From NCBI RefSeq assembly GCF_032464895.1, contig NZ_JAWDIC010000001.1, positions 2,294,001 through 2,358,000 of the forward strand: a DNA stretch of 64,000 nt, written 5' to 3'. The position numbers were made by a program, and so were the translations under genes. Shown here piece after piece: positions 1 to 7,840 of this stretch. The notes beneath the pieces are model-generated. The model ran no database searches, was not told the origin of the DNA, and was given only the letters and a program-made list of their open reading frames with translations. Source of the DNA: Phycicoccus sp. M110.8 (GTDB lineage: Bacteria > Actinomycetota > Actinomycetes > Actinomycetales > Dermatophilaceae). Position 1 is the first letter of the stretch; every line of letters starts with the position of its first letter.

Positions 1-227
1 GTGAGCCCACGACGGCTGCGGGCCGCCACGACCTGGTGGAGCACGGCGAAGGCGTCCGCCGAGGCGTCGAGGTCGAACTCGCCGCTGCCGACCACGGCGC
101 GCAGGGCGTCCGAGGACACCACCTCGGGGCGCCGGTAGTGCGCGGCCGCCCAGGTCGACTTGCCCGAGCCGGTCGGGCCGACGAGGACGACCAGGGCCGG
201 GTCGGGGAGCCCCGCGGGCCCGGTCAG
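1..227 (-). CDS. P-loop kinase-like ATPase, partial (N-terminal part)
   Basis: The reading frame on the minus strand runs off the left edge, so only about 75 N-terminal residues are seen. They contain a strong Walker A motif, GPTGSGKST, at about 154-180, followed by a segment reading PEVVSSDALR. This is the layout of zeta-toxin or polynucleotide-kinase-like P-loop kinases (COG4639 type). The substrate cannot be told. No ATG, GTG or TTG is available near the front. A CTG overlapping the TGA of the upstream VOC gene (CTGA at 227-224) is the only candidate near the junction, so the start is uncertain. The gene lies last in an apparent operon of epoxide hydrolase, VOC protein and this kinase. Confidence 0.6.
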   Translation of the reverse strand, partial: MTGPAGLPDPALVVLVGPTGSGKSTWAAAHYRRPEVVSSDALRAVVGSGEFDLDASADAFAVLHQVVAARSRRGL

Positions 228-613
228 CCCTGCCCCTTCGGGCGGGTGCCGACGAGGCCGACCAGGTTGCCCTCGCTGTCCCGGACGAACGCCATCTCCT
301 CGTCGGTGTCGGCCGGCCCGAGGGTGTCGTCGTCGTGGCTGAAGATGACGTGCGGCTCGCCCTCCACCGGCACGCCGTCGGCGCGCAGCCGCTCGACGGC
401 CGACCGGACGTCCTCGACCCGCACGTAGATCAGCGCCGACGGGGCACCGGCCTCCAGCAGCAGCCGGGTGCCGTCGCCGAGGGAGAAGAACAGCAGCCCG
501 GGCGGGTCGAAGCGGGCGAGGGGAGGGCTGCCGAGCAGGCGCTCGTAGAACGCGGCCGCGCGGTCGAGGTCCGTGGCGCGCTGGGCCACCTGCGCGAGCT
601 TCGGGTCAGGCAT
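224..613 (-). CDS. VOC (glyoxalase/bleomycin resistance) family protein
   Basis: A 129-residue single VOC-fold protein. It begins MPDPKLAQVAQRATDLDRAA, the usual first beta strand and helix, and ends with the EGNLVGLVG strand typical of VOC domains. The family includes metal-dependent lyases, dioxygenases and resistance proteins, and nothing here fixes the substrate. The ATG at 613 lies inside the last codons of the epoxide hydrolase gene (overlap of 8 bases), so the two are probably translationally coupled. A longer upstream frame exists but only shadows the hydrolase gene. Confidence 0.85.
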   Translation of the reverse strand: MPDPKLAQVAQRATDLDRAAAFYERLLGSPPLARFDPPGLLFFSLGDGTRLLLEAGAPSALIYVRVEDVRSAVERLRADGVPVEGEPHVIFSHDDDTLGPADTDEEMAFVRDSEGNLVGLVGTRPKGQG

Positions 614-1517
614 CCTGCGGAGCACCTCCTGCTCGCGAGAGTACCGCCGCGGCGACCTCCTGCGCCCGGGTCTCGGGCAGCCAGTGGCCGGCGTCGAGCT
701 CGACGAACCGGTAGTCCGACGCCACCCAGTCGCCACTGGCCTCAGCGGCTCGCCGGCCCAGCGCCGGGTCGTGCGAGCCCCACAGGTACGTCGTCGGCAC
801 GGTGATCCGGTGGCCGCCGAGGCCTGGGTCGGGCACTTCCGCCCGGTCGCGGGATGCCTTGCGGCGCAACGGGTTCGGCAGGCCGGACAGGGTCGAGGCC
901 CCGAGCGGCAGGGCGCGGTACCAGGCCAGGCCCCCACCGGCGGCGCCCGGCTCGCGGAAGCGCGCGGCATACCTGCGCGCGTCCTCCGGCGGCAGGCCGC
1001 TGCGCCTCAGCACCCCCTCCAGCCGGCCGGCGAGCACCAGCTCGGGCAGCACCGGCAGCTGGAACGCGGCCATGTACCAGCTGTGCGAGGCCTGGTCGAG
1101 GTGGCGCAGCGCGGCGGCGAACGCCCGGTGGTGCGGCGTCGACAGGACGGTGAGCGACGCGAACCGCTCCGGGTGCCGCTCGGCCGCCGCCCACGCGACC
1201 GCACCGCCCCAGTCGTGCCCCACCAGGTGCACCCGCTGGACCCCGCACGCGTCGACCGCTGCGACGACGTCGGCCACGAGCTCGCCCATCCGGTATGCCG
1301 CACGGCCGCGCGGGCGGGCGCGCGGGGAGTACCCGCGCTGGTCGAACGCCACGACGCGCAGGCCGCCGGCCGTGAGCAGCGGGGTCACCCGCGACCAGGC
1401 GTGGCGGTCCTGCGGCCACCCGTGAAGCAGCAGCGCGACCGGTGGGTCGGCCGCCCCGTCGTCGGGGCCGTCGTCGCTGACGTCGAAGGTCAGCCCGTTC
1501 CTGCTGAGCTCGCGCAT
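606..1517 (-). CDS. Epoxide hydrolase-like alpha/beta hydrolase
   Basis: 303 residues. The oxyanion motif HGWP lies at residues 32-35 and the nucleophile elbow GHDWGG puts an aspartate at 102, as in epoxide hydrolases and haloalkane dehalogenases rather than serine esterases. A WYMAAFQLP segment near residue 147 resembles the cap-domain tyrosine region of epoxide hydrolases. The acid loop GSHDP and the final GHW histidine are present. It probably hydrolyses an epoxide or related xenobiotic in the cytoplasm. It is first in a three-gene minus-strand unit with a VOC protein and a kinase. A TAGGTT box sits 6 bases before the ATG, suggesting leaderless transcription. Confidence 0.85.
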   Translation of the reverse strand: MRELSRNGLTFDVSDDGPDDGAADPPVALLLHGWPQDRHAWSRVTPLLTAGGLRVVAFDQRGYSPRARPRGRAAYRMGELVADVVAAVDACGVQRVHLVGHDWGGAVAWAAAERHPERFASLTVLSTPHHRAFAAALRHLDQASHSWYMAAFQLPVLPELVLAGRLEGVLRRSGLPPEDARRYAARFREPGAAGGGLAWYRALPLGASTLSGLPNPLRRKASRDRAEVPDPGLGGHRITVPTTYLWGSHDPALGRRAAEASGDWVASDYRFVELDAGHWLPETRAQEVAAAVLSRAGGAPQDA

Positions 1518-1523
1518 GCCGGC

Positions 1524-1529
1524 AACCTA
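1524..1529 (-). promoter_or_regulatory. -10 box of leaderless promoter, hydrolase gene
   Basis: TAGGTT on the minus strand, 6 bases (GCCGGC) before the ATG at 1517, with no Shine-Dalgarno in between. This matches the TANNNT-N6/7-RTG layout of leaderless genes known in actinobacteria. Confidence 0.6.
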
Positions 1530-1560
1530 GCCCGGCCCGCGAGCCGTCGCGCGGCTGCGG

Positions 1561-1566
1561 GACAAT
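1561..1566 (+). promoter_or_regulatory. Probable -10 box of leaderless promoter, MFS gene
   Basis: GACAAT ends 7 bases before the GTG at 1574. The ATG at 1565 overlaps this box and would need a longer leader, so GTG 1574 is preferred. The box is a weaker match than most in this window because its first base is G. Confidence 0.45.
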
Positions 1567-1573
1567 GGCGGCC

Positions 1574-2917
1574 GTGACCAGCCGCGACCACCAGTACCCC
1601 ATGGGCGGTGGCCGGGCCTGGGTGGTCTACGGCAGCGCCGTCGCGCTCTACGTCCTCGCCGTCTTCAACCGCAGCTCGCTCGGCGTCGCCGGGCTGCTGG
1701 CGAGCGACCGCTTCCACATCGCCGCCACCCAGCTGTCGGTCTTCACGATGGTGCAGCTGTTCGTCTACGCCGCCATGCAGATCCCGGTGGGTGCCCTGCT
1801 CGACCGGTTCGGGCCCAAGCGGCTGCTGCTCACCGGCATGGGGCTGATGACGGTGGCGCAGCTGGCGTTCGCGTTCGCCGACTCCTTCGCCGCGGGCATC
1901 GGGGCGAGGGTGCTGCTCGGGATGGGCGACTCCATGGTGTTCGTCCCCCTCCTGCGCATCGTGGCCCTGTGGTTCCCCCCGATGCGGATCCCGATGGTCT
2001 CGCAGCTGACCGGCCTCCTGGGGCAGCTGGGCGCGCTCGTCGCCGCCTCACCTCTCGTCTACGCGCTGCACCAGTGGGGCTGGACCCCCTCGTACCTGAC
2101 CGCGGCGGGCGCCGGGGTGCTGCTGGGGGTGGTGGCGCTGGTGCTCGTCCGCGACTCCCCGAACCCCGACCACGAGCTCGACCGCATCAAGGTGCGCGCG
2201 ATCGCCCGCAGCCTCCGGGCGGCCTGGCGCGCCCCGGGCACCCGCCTCGGCCTGTGGTCGCACTTCTCCGCCCAGTTCGGGGCGACGGTGTTCGCGCTGC
2301 TGTGGGGCTACCCGTTCCTCGTTGCGGGACAAGGACTCTCGCCCGAGACGGCGGGCACGCTGCTCATGCTCATGACGGTCACCACGGTCGTCACCAGCCC
2401 GCTCATCGGGGGCTTCGTGACGCGGTACCCGTTCTCCCGCTCGACCCTGATCCTGGGCATCGTGCTGCTCATCATGACCGTGTGGGCGGTCGTGCTCCTG
2501 TGGCCGGGCCGGGCGCCACTGCCGCTGCTGGTCGTGCTCGTCGTCGTCACGGCCGTCGGTGGCCCCGGATCGCTGGTCGGCTTCGACCTCGCCCGCACCT
2601 TCAACCCGCCCACCCGGCTGGGCAGCGCCACCGGGATCGTCAACGTCGGCGGGTTCCTCGCGTCGCTGTCGACGGTGACCCTCATCGGCATCGTGCTCGA
2701 CCGGGTCGCGCCCGGCGGCCCGGAGACGTACACCGTCGACACCTTCCGCGCGGCGATGGCCGTGCAGTACCTCGTGTGGGGCGTCGGCGTCGCCCAGATC
2801 CTGCGCTACCGGCGGCGTGCCCGGCGCCACCTGCGGGACAGCGACCCCCAGGCGTATGCCGCGCTGCGGGCCGGGAAGCCGGTCCAACCGGCCGATCCGG
2901 GCCTCCCACCTGCGTAA
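1574..2917 (+). CDS. MFS transporter
   Basis: About 447 residues with twelve likely membrane helices. The loop after helix 2 carries the MFS signature region DRFGPKRLLLTG. The protein begins close to the first helix (VVYGSAVALYVLAVF) and ends in a basic cytoplasmic tail, RYRRRARRHLRD. Overall it looks like the anion:cation symporter type of MFS, but the substrate is unknown. It is divergent from the epoxide hydrolase unit, with under 60 bases between the start codons. The start is set at GTG 1574 because of the -10-like box just upstream; ATG 1565 is the in-frame alternative, three codons longer. Confidence 0.85.
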   Translation: MTSRDHQYPMGGGRAWVVYGSAVALYVLAVFNRSSLGVAGLLASDRFHIAATQLSVFTMVQLFVYAAMQIPVGALLDRFGPKRLLLTGMGLMTVAQLAFAFADSFAAGIGARVLLGMGDSMVFVPLLRIVALWFPPMRIPMVSQLTGLLGQLGALVAASPLVYALHQWGWTPSYLTAAGAGVLLGVVALVLVRDSPNPDHELDRIKVRAIARSLRAAWRAPGTRLGLWSHFSAQFGATVFALLWGYPFLVAGQGLSPETAGTLLMLMTVTTVVTSPLIGGFVTRYPFSRSTLILGIVLLIMTVWAVVLLWPGRAPLPLLVVLVVVTAVGGPGSLVGFDLARTFNPPTRLGSATGIVNVGGFLASLSTVTLIGIVLDRVAPGGPETYTVDTFRAAMAVQYLVWGVGVAQILRYRRRARRHLRDSDPQAYAALRAGKPVQPADPGLPPA

Positions 2918-2925
2918 ACGCCGAT

Positions 2926-2944
2926 TTCGTGACCAATTCGTGAC
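2926..2944 (+). promoter_or_regulatory. Direct repeat resembling an MtrA box
   Basis: TTCGTGAC occurs twice with an 11-base period (2926-2933 and 2937-2944). On the minus strand it reads GTCAC-N6-GTCAC, the direct-repeat form described for the response regulator MtrA. It lies about 200 bases upstream of an NlpC/P60 hydrolase gene, a known class of MtrA target. The assignment is inferred. Confidence 0.45.
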
Positions 2945-2951
2945 GGTTGTT

Positions 2952-2963
2952 GGACACGTGTCC
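2952..2963. promoter_or_regulatory. Perfect 12-bp palindrome, possible operator
   Basis: GGACACGTGTCC is a perfect palindrome lying between the two MtrA-like repeats upstream of the NlpC/P60 gene. It could bind a dimeric regulator. No specific factor is recognised. Confidence 0.35.
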
Positions 2964-3009
2964 GAACGACCCGGTCCACCTGCTGAAAAACATCCGTGTC
3001 ATTCGCCGA

Positions 3010-3025
3010 GTCACACGGTTGTCAT
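3010..3025 (+). promoter_or_regulatory. Second direct repeat resembling an MtrA box
   Basis: GTCAC-ACGGTT-GTCAT: two half sites with the same 11-base period as the repeat at 2926-2944 but in the opposite orientation. It lies 67 bases before the -10-like TAGTCT at 3092. Confidence 0.45.
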
Positions 3026-3091
3026 TTCGTCCGGGGGCCCGGGAGCAGTGGGATTCGTGTGACGAATGGGTTTCGAGTGAAAAGGCGGTCG

Positions 3092-3097
3092 TAGTCT
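3092..3097 (+). promoter_or_regulatory. Candidate -10 box for the NlpC/P60 gene
   Basis: TAGTCT, followed by a leader of about 40 bases with GAGAGG before the GTG at 3144. No convincing -35 is seen, which would fit an activated promoter. Confidence 0.4.
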
Positions 3098-3143
3098 CGT
3101 CCGGCTGACCCCAGTGAAGCACCGTGACGAGAGAGGCATCTCC

Positions 3144-4523
3144 GTGCCAGGCACCACCTCCCCCCGACGCGCACTGCGCGTGGGCGCCGCGATGTCCCTG
3201 GTCGGCGCCCTCGGCCTCGGCACCGCCTGGACGGCGAGTGCCGACCCCGGCCCCGTCTACCCCTCGAAGTCCCAGGTCGACAAGGCGAAGGCCAGGGTCT
3301 CGAGCACCGCCGGCGAGGTGTCCGCCCTCGACGCCAGGTACGCGGCCGCCAGCGCCCAGCTCAGCCAGGTCCAGGACGACGCGAGCGCCGCCGCCGAGGC
3401 GTACAACGGCGCCCGGCTTGCCCTCGACCAGGCGACGGCCGAGGCCAGCGCCGCCGCCAAGCGCGCCGCCGACGCCCAGTCCCAGGCCGACGCGGCGAGC
3501 CTGGAGGTCCGTCGCTACGCGTCCTCCGTGTACCAGTCGGGCGGCAGCCTCGGCGAGCTCGACGCATACCTCTCCAGCACCGGCCCCCAGGACCTGGTCG
3601 ACCGCGCCACCGCCATCGAGGCGGTCAGCGACGCCCGCAGCCGGGCGCTGCAGAAGGCGGCCGCGACCTCGCTCGTCGCCCAGACCATGCGGGCCCAGGC
3701 CGCCACCGCACGCGACCAGCAGGCCCGGGCGGCGACCTCCGCGCAGCAGGCGCGGGACGCCGCGCAGGCCCGTGCCGACCAGGCGACCGCCGAGGCGAGC
3801 CGGATCCAGCACGAGCAGCAGGCCCTGACGGTCCAGCTCGCCACCCTGCGCAAGACGTCCGTCGCCCTGGAGAAGCAGCGCCAGGACGGCCTCGCCGCCG
3901 CGGCCGCAGCCCGGGCCGCAGCGGCGGCCGCCGCCGAGCAGGCCCGCCTGGCGGCCCAGCGCGCCCAGCAGGCCCGCGACGCCGCGGCCCGCCGGGCGGC
4001 GCAGGCCGCCGCCAAGGCAGCGGCCCAGGAGGCGGCCCGCCAGAAGGCTGCCGCCGAGGCGGCCCAGAAGGCCGCCGAGCAGCAGGCCTCCCAGCCGAGC
4101 CGGCCCAGTCGGCCCACGCCGCCTGCGCCGCAGCCGGCCGACCCCCCGCCGCCGCCCCCGAGCAGCGGCGGCGTCGGAGCGGTCATCGCCTACGCGCAGG
4201 CACAGCTGGGCAAGCCCTACGGGTGGGGTGCCGCGGGTCCGGACTCCTTCGACTGCTCCGGGCTGACGATGATGGCCTGGCGCCAGGCCGGGGTGTACCT
4301 GTCGCACTACACCGGCGCGCAGTGGGCCGAGACCAGCCGGGTCGCGATCAGCGACCTGCGCCCGGGCGACCTGGTCTTCTACGGCTCGGACGGCCCGAGC
4401 AGCCACCACATGGGCCTGTACGTCGGCAACGGCCAGATGATCGAGGCGCCGCACACCGGCGCGGTCGTCCGGTACGCCTCCATCTACCGCAGCGACCTGC
4501 TGCCCTACGGCGGCCGCCCCTGA
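3144..4523 (+). CDS. RipA-like NlpC/P60 peptidoglycan hydrolase
   Basis: About 459 residues, exported. The order is signal peptide (basic start, then GAAMSLVGALGLGTAWTASA), a long alanine- and glutamine-rich coiled coil, a low-complexity P/S linker, and a C-terminal NlpC/P60 domain. The catalytic cysteine is in DSFDCSGL and the histidine in SSHHMGLYVG, with a further polar residue in APHTG. By family it cleaves the D-Glu to meso-DAP peptide bond in peptidoglycan during cell separation. GTG 3144 is chosen because GAGAGG lies 7 bases upstream; a GTG at 3114 is in frame but lacks a ribosome site. Possible MtrA boxes lie upstream. No ydaO riboswitch was recognised. Confidence 0.9.
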   Translation: MPGTTSPRRALRVGAAMSLVGALGLGTAWTASADPGPVYPSKSQVDKAKARVSSTAGEVSALDARYAAASAQLSQVQDDASAAAEAYNGARLALDQATAEASAAAKRAADAQSQADAASLEVRRYASSVYQSGGSLGELDAYLSSTGPQDLVDRATAIEAVSDARSRALQKAAATSLVAQTMRAQAATARDQQARAATSAQQARDAAQARADQATAEASRIQHEQQALTVQLATLRKTSVALEKQRQDGLAAAAAARAAAAAAAEQARLAAQRAQQARDAAARRAAQAAAKAAAQEAARQKAAAEAAQKAAEQQASQPSRPSRPTPPAPQPADPPPPPPSSGGVGAVIAYAQAQLGKPYGWGAAGPDSFDCSGLTMMAWRQAGVYLSHYTGAQWAETSRVAISDLRPGDLVFYGSDGPSSHHMGLYVGNGQMIEAPHTGAVVRYASIYRSDLLPYGGRP

Positions 4524-4543
4524 CGGGCCCCACCACGGCTCAC

Positions 4544-4612
4544 GCAAAACGGCGGTTGCTTGACATCCCGCGGGTCACGATCCCGCGGGTCGTCGAGCAA
4601 CCGCCGTTTTGC
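4544..4612. terminator. Large inverted repeat, bidirectional terminator
   Basis: Perfect 17-bp arms (4544-4560 and 4596-4612), beginning GCAAAACGGCGG on the left, enclose 35 bases that hold two copies of ATCCCGCGGGT. Each strand ends its hairpin with a run of four T. It sits exactly between the convergent NlpC/P60 and ppa genes. Confidence 0.65.
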
Positions 4613-4628
4613 GGTGGCTGCGGACCGC

Positions 4629-5180
4629 TCAGTCCGTGACGGGACGGGCCTCGCTCTGGGCGGTGTGCCCGGGCAGCGTCCAGCGGGCGGTGGTGAAGCC
4701 GGCGTCGGTCGCGCGCTTCATCGCCTCGCGGACGCACTGCTCGGCCGCCTCGCGACCGGCCCAGTGCGCGCCCTCGACCGACTTGCCCGGCTCGAGGTCC
4801 TTGTAGGTCTCGAAGAAGTGCTGGATCTCCAGGCGGTCGAACTCGTTGATGTGCTCGAGCTCGGTGATGTGCGCCTGGCGCGGGTCACCGGCCGGGACGC
4901 ACAGGATCTTGTCGTCGCCGCCGGCCTCGTCCCGCATGTGGAACATGCCGATCGGCCTGGCGCGCACGAGGCAGCCGGGCCACGTCGGCTCCTCGAGGAG
5001 CACCAGCGCGTCGAGCGGGTCGCTGTCCTCGCCGAGGGAGTCCTCGACGTAGCCGTAGTCGGCCGGGTAGCGGGTGGACGTGAACAGCAGCCGGTCCAGG
5101 CGGATGCGGCCCGTCGCGTGGTCGACCTCGTACTTGTTGCGAGCTCCCTGCGGGATCTCGATGGTGACGTCGAACTCCAC
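4629..5180 (-). CDS. ppa: Inorganic pyrophosphatase (family I)
   Basis: Hydrolyses pyrophosphate to two phosphates in the cytoplasm, driving biosynthetic reactions. It has the family I start [19 protein letters not shown], the metal-binding segment [11 protein letters not shown], and [14 protein letters not shown] near the end. GTG 5180 is chosen: AGGAAAGGGG lies just upstream, and the resulting protein of about 183 residues begins like known actinobacterial enzymes. An ATG at 5207 would place the ribosome site inside the coding region. It is convergent with the NlpC/P60 gene and divergent from dacB. Confidence 0.95.
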   Translation of the reverse strand: MEFDVTIEIPQGARNKYEVDHATGRIRLDRLLFTSTRYPADYGYVEDSLGEDSDPLDALVLLEEPTWPGCLVRARPIGMFHMRDEAGGDDKILCVPAGDPRQAHITELEHINEFDRLEIQHFFETYKDLEPGKSVEGAHWAGREAAEQCVREAMKRATDAGFTTARWTLPGHTAQSEARPVTD

Positions 5181-5220
5181 GACGCTGGCCCCTTTCCTCT
5201 TTGCCACCAGGTGGATGACC

Positions 5221-5226
5221 TAGGCT
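5221..5226 (+). promoter_or_regulatory. Candidate -10 box for dacB
   Basis: TAGGCT, about 49 bases before the GTG at 5275. A transcript from here would carry the AAGGGGG ribosome site. Confidence 0.4.
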
Positions 5227-5274
5227 CGCGCCCAAGTGTTCCGCATGGTGCAAGTCGAGAGCCAAGGGGGTCGA

Positions 5275-6708
5275 GTGCGGCGGGTCCTGGCAGCTCTCGC
5301 GGCTGTGCTCGTCCTGCTCGTGGGCTACGCGACGCTCGACGTGTTCGACGTCGTGCCCGGCGTCCTCACCCGGGACCGGCCCACACCCGTGCCGACGGCC
5401 ACGACCCCGGCGCCGACCGGACCCGCGGTCACCGTCCCGACCGTCGACGCCGCGGCGCAGCCGCTCCCGCCGGCCTCGGCCGACGCCCCCATCCCGGCCG
5501 CGACCGGCGTCGCCCGCACCGTGGCCGCAGCCGTGGCCGACCCGGGGCTCGGCGGTCGACCCGGGGTCGTCGTCCGCGACGCCTTCACCGGGCAGACGCT
5601 GTACGCCAAGGACGCCGACCGGGCGCGGGTCCCCGCCTCGACGGCCAAGCTCCTCACCGCCCTGGCGGTCTCCACGACGCTGGACACCAGGGCGACGATG
5701 GCGACCCGGGTCGTGCAGGGGGCCACGCCGCAGGACCTCGTGCTCGTGGCCGGCGGCGACACCATGCTCGCGAGGGGCAAGGGAGATCCCGCCGCGGTGG
5801 AGGGCCGGGCCGGGCTGGCCGACCTCGCCGAGCAGGTGGCCGCGGCGCTGCAGCCCAGTGGCACCACCAGCGTCACGCTGCGCCTCGACACCTCCTACGC
5901 CCGAGGGGCCCGCTGGGCGCCGGGCTGGAGCCAGGCGGACGTCAGGGCCGGGTTCACCGGTGGGGTGAGCATGATCGGCCTGGCCGGCCAGCGGGCCGTC
6001 CCGTACAAGCCCGCGCCGCGGGACCCGGAGGCCGCGACCGCCGCGGCGTTCGTGGCCGCCCTCGCCAAGGTCGGCCTGACGGCGAAGCTCGCCCCCGAGT
6101 CGACGTGGGCGACGCCCGTGCCCGAGGGCGCCGGTGAGCTGGCCCTGGTCGAGTCGGCCCCCATCGGCGACGTCCTCGCGCTCGCCCTCGGCGACAGCGA
6201 CAACGCGCTCACCGAGGGCCTCGCGCGGCAGGCCGCGGTCAAGGCCGGGAGCCCGGCGACCTTTGCCGCCGCCGTCGCGTTCGTCCGCAAGACCGTCACC
6301 GACCTCGGGGTCGACCTCAGCGGCGTGACGCTCAAGGACACCTGCGGCCTCACCTCGGGCCAGGCGATTCCTCCCCGGGTGATCTCCGACGTCCTGCAGC
6401 GCGGAGCCGACGGCTCGGTGCCGGGGATGCAGGACGTCGTGGCCCAGCTGCCGGTCGCCGGGCTCACCGGCACCCTGCACGACCGGTTCACGACGAGGAC
6501 GACCCACGTGGTCGCCGGCCTGGCCCGGGCCAAGACCGGCACCCTCACCGGGGCGAGCGCGATCGCCGGCACCGTCATCGACGCCGACGGCCGCGTGCTG
6601 TCGTACGTCGTGCTCGCCGACGGGCTGCCCGGCGGCGTCGGAACGCTGGAGGCGCGAGCCGCGTTGGACCGCTTCGTGGCGCGGCTGGCCACCTGCGGCT
6701 GTCGCTGA
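5275..6708 (+). CDS. dacB: D-alanyl-D-alanine carboxypeptidase/endopeptidase (PBP4 type)
   Basis: A low-molecular-weight penicillin-binding protein that trims or cleaves peptidoglycan peptides outside the membrane. The protein of about 477 residues starts with a membrane helix (VLAALAAVLVLLVGYATL), then a proline/threonine-rich linker, then the S13 peptidase domain. All three active-site motifs are visible: STAK at 122-125, SDN at 308-310 and KTG at 420-422. GTG 5275 is chosen because AAGGGGG lies 4 bases upstream; a longer frame from ATG 5236 lacks such a site. It precedes a DUF2342 gene and tilS, an order shared with other actinobacteria. Confidence 0.92.
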   Translation: MRRVLAALAAVLVLLVGYATLDVFDVVPGVLTRDRPTPVPTATTPAPTGPAVTVPTVDAAAQPLPPASADAPIPAATGVARTVAAAVADPGLGGRPGVVVRDAFTGQTLYAKDADRARVPASTAKLLTALAVSTTLDTRATMATRVVQGATPQDLVLVAGGDTMLARGKGDPAAVEGRAGLADLAEQVAAALQPSGTTSVTLRLDTSYARGARWAPGWSQADVRAGFTGGVSMIGLAGQRAVPYKPAPRDPEAATAAAFVAALAKVGLTAKLAPESTWATPVPEGAGELALVESAPIGDVLALALGDSDNALTEGLARQAAVKAGSPATFAAAVAFVRKTVTDLGVDLSGVTLKDTCGLTSGQAIPPRVISDVLQRGADGSVPGMQDVVAQLPVAGLTGTLHDRFTTRTTHVVAGLARAKTGTLTGASAIAGTVIDADGRVLSYVVLADGLPGGVGTLEARAALDRFVARLATCGCR

Positions 6709-6759
6709 GCAGACGCGCGGCCGCCGCGGAGCGCACCGGCCGGGTGGCGCACCCACGAC

Positions 6760-6765
6760 TACGGT
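6760..6765 (+). promoter_or_regulatory. -10 box of leaderless promoter, DUF2342 gene
   Basis: TACGGT followed by 6 bases (GAGGGG) and the ATG at 6772. GAGGGG is too close to the start to act as a normal ribosome site. Confidence 0.55.
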
Positions 6766-6771
6766 GAGGGG

Positions 6772-7833
6772 ATGGACGTGCAGACACCGACGACGCGGTA
6801 CGTCGACTGGGAGTTCGCCAAGGCGACCGGTCGGCGGCTCGTGGCCGCAGGCCCCCGGGTCACGCCCGGCGAGGCCGCGGACGTCGTCGCCTCCGTGCGC
6901 GCCAGCGCCGCCCGCGCGCAGGGCCCCGTGGCCGAGACCGCGCGGCTGCACGCCCCCGGTGACGCCCCGGCACCGGTCGTGGTCGACCGCTCGACGTGGA
7001 TCAGCCTCAACGCCGACTCGATGGCCGCGCTCATGGACCCGGTGATGGTCAAGATCGCCGCCTCGCAGAAGCGCACGCCGGGGGAGACCGCCCGGGCCAT
7101 CACCGGCAAGGTCAGCGGGGGCGAGGCAGGAGCGCTGCTCGCCTTCATGGCGGGCAAGGTGCTCGGCCAGTACGACCTCGCCCCCGACGGCACCCCCGCG
7201 CTCATGCTCGTCGCGCCCAACATCGTCCAGGTCGAGCGCGAGCTCGGCCTCGACCCGCACGACTTCCGGCTCTGGGTCTGCATGCACGAGGAGACCCACC
7301 GCGTGCAGTTCACCGCCGTGCCGTGGCTGCGCGACCACATGGTCGAGCGGGTGCGCTCGCTGGCCGTCGACCTCGTGCCCGACCCCGAGTCGCTGCAGGA
7401 GACCCTGTCGCGGCTGGCCTCCTCGCTGCCCGACGCCGTGCGGGCCGGCGGCACGGGCCTGGTCGACCTCGTCGCCACGCCGGAGCAGCGCCGCGCGCTG
7501 GCGGAGGTCACCGCGGTCATGTCGCTGCTCGAGGGGCACGCCGACGTCGTCATGGACGAGGTCGGCCCCCAGGTCATCCCGTCGGTCGCGCACATCCGCA
7601 GCCGCTTCGACGCCCGGCGCAAGGGCGCAGGCGCCGTCGACAAGCTCCTGCGCCGCCTGCTCGGACTCGAGGCGAAGATGCGCCAGTACCGCGACGGCGC
7701 GGCCTTCGTCCGTGGGGTCGTCGACTCGGTCGGGGTCGAGGGCTTCAACCGGATCTGGGAGTCCCCCGAGACGCTCCCGCGTCCGGAGGAGATCGACGAG
7801 CCGGCCGCATGGGTCGCCCGCGTCCACGCCTGA
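6772..7833 (+). CDS. Zinc-dependent metalloprotease-like protein (DUF2342)
   Basis: 353 residues matching the actinobacterial DUF2342 family, sometimes annotated as an F420-biosynthesis-associated hydrolase. A zinc-binding HEETH motif lies at 172-176, and an EGHADVVMDE segment downstream can supply a third ligand. The region is mostly helical with no signal peptide, so it is probably cytoplasmic. Its substrate is not known to me. It lies between dacB and tilS with an 8-base gap to tilS, the conserved arrangement in this phylum, which suggests a housekeeping role. Confidence 0.85.
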   Translation: MDVQTPTTRYVDWEFAKATGRRLVAAGPRVTPGEAADVVASVRASAARAQGPVAETARLHAPGDAPAPVVVDRSTWISLNADSMAALMDPVMVKIAASQKRTPGETARAITGKVSGGEAGALLAFMAGKVLGQYDLAPDGTPALMLVAPNIVQVERELGLDPHDFRLWVCMHEETHRVQFTAVPWLRDHMVERVRSLAVDLVPDPESLQETLSRLASSLPDAVRAGGTGLVDLVATPEQRRALAEVTAVMSLLEGHADVVMDEVGPQVIPSVAHIRSRFDARRKGAGAVDKLLRRLLGLEAKMRQYRDGAAFVRGVVDSVGVEGFNRIWESPETLPRPEEIDEPAAWVARVHA

Positions 7834-7840
7834 CCGCGTC

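Noticed and set aside
2918-3143. A c-di-AMP (ydaO) riboswitch before the NlpC/P60 gene
   Set aside because: Such riboswitches are common before these genes, but I could not find the conserved core segments. The region instead shows MtrA-like repeats.
3114-3143. Upstream GTG as the NlpC/P60 start
   Set aside because: It adds a charged stretch before the signal peptide and has no ribosome site; GTG 3144 has GAGAGG at the right distance.
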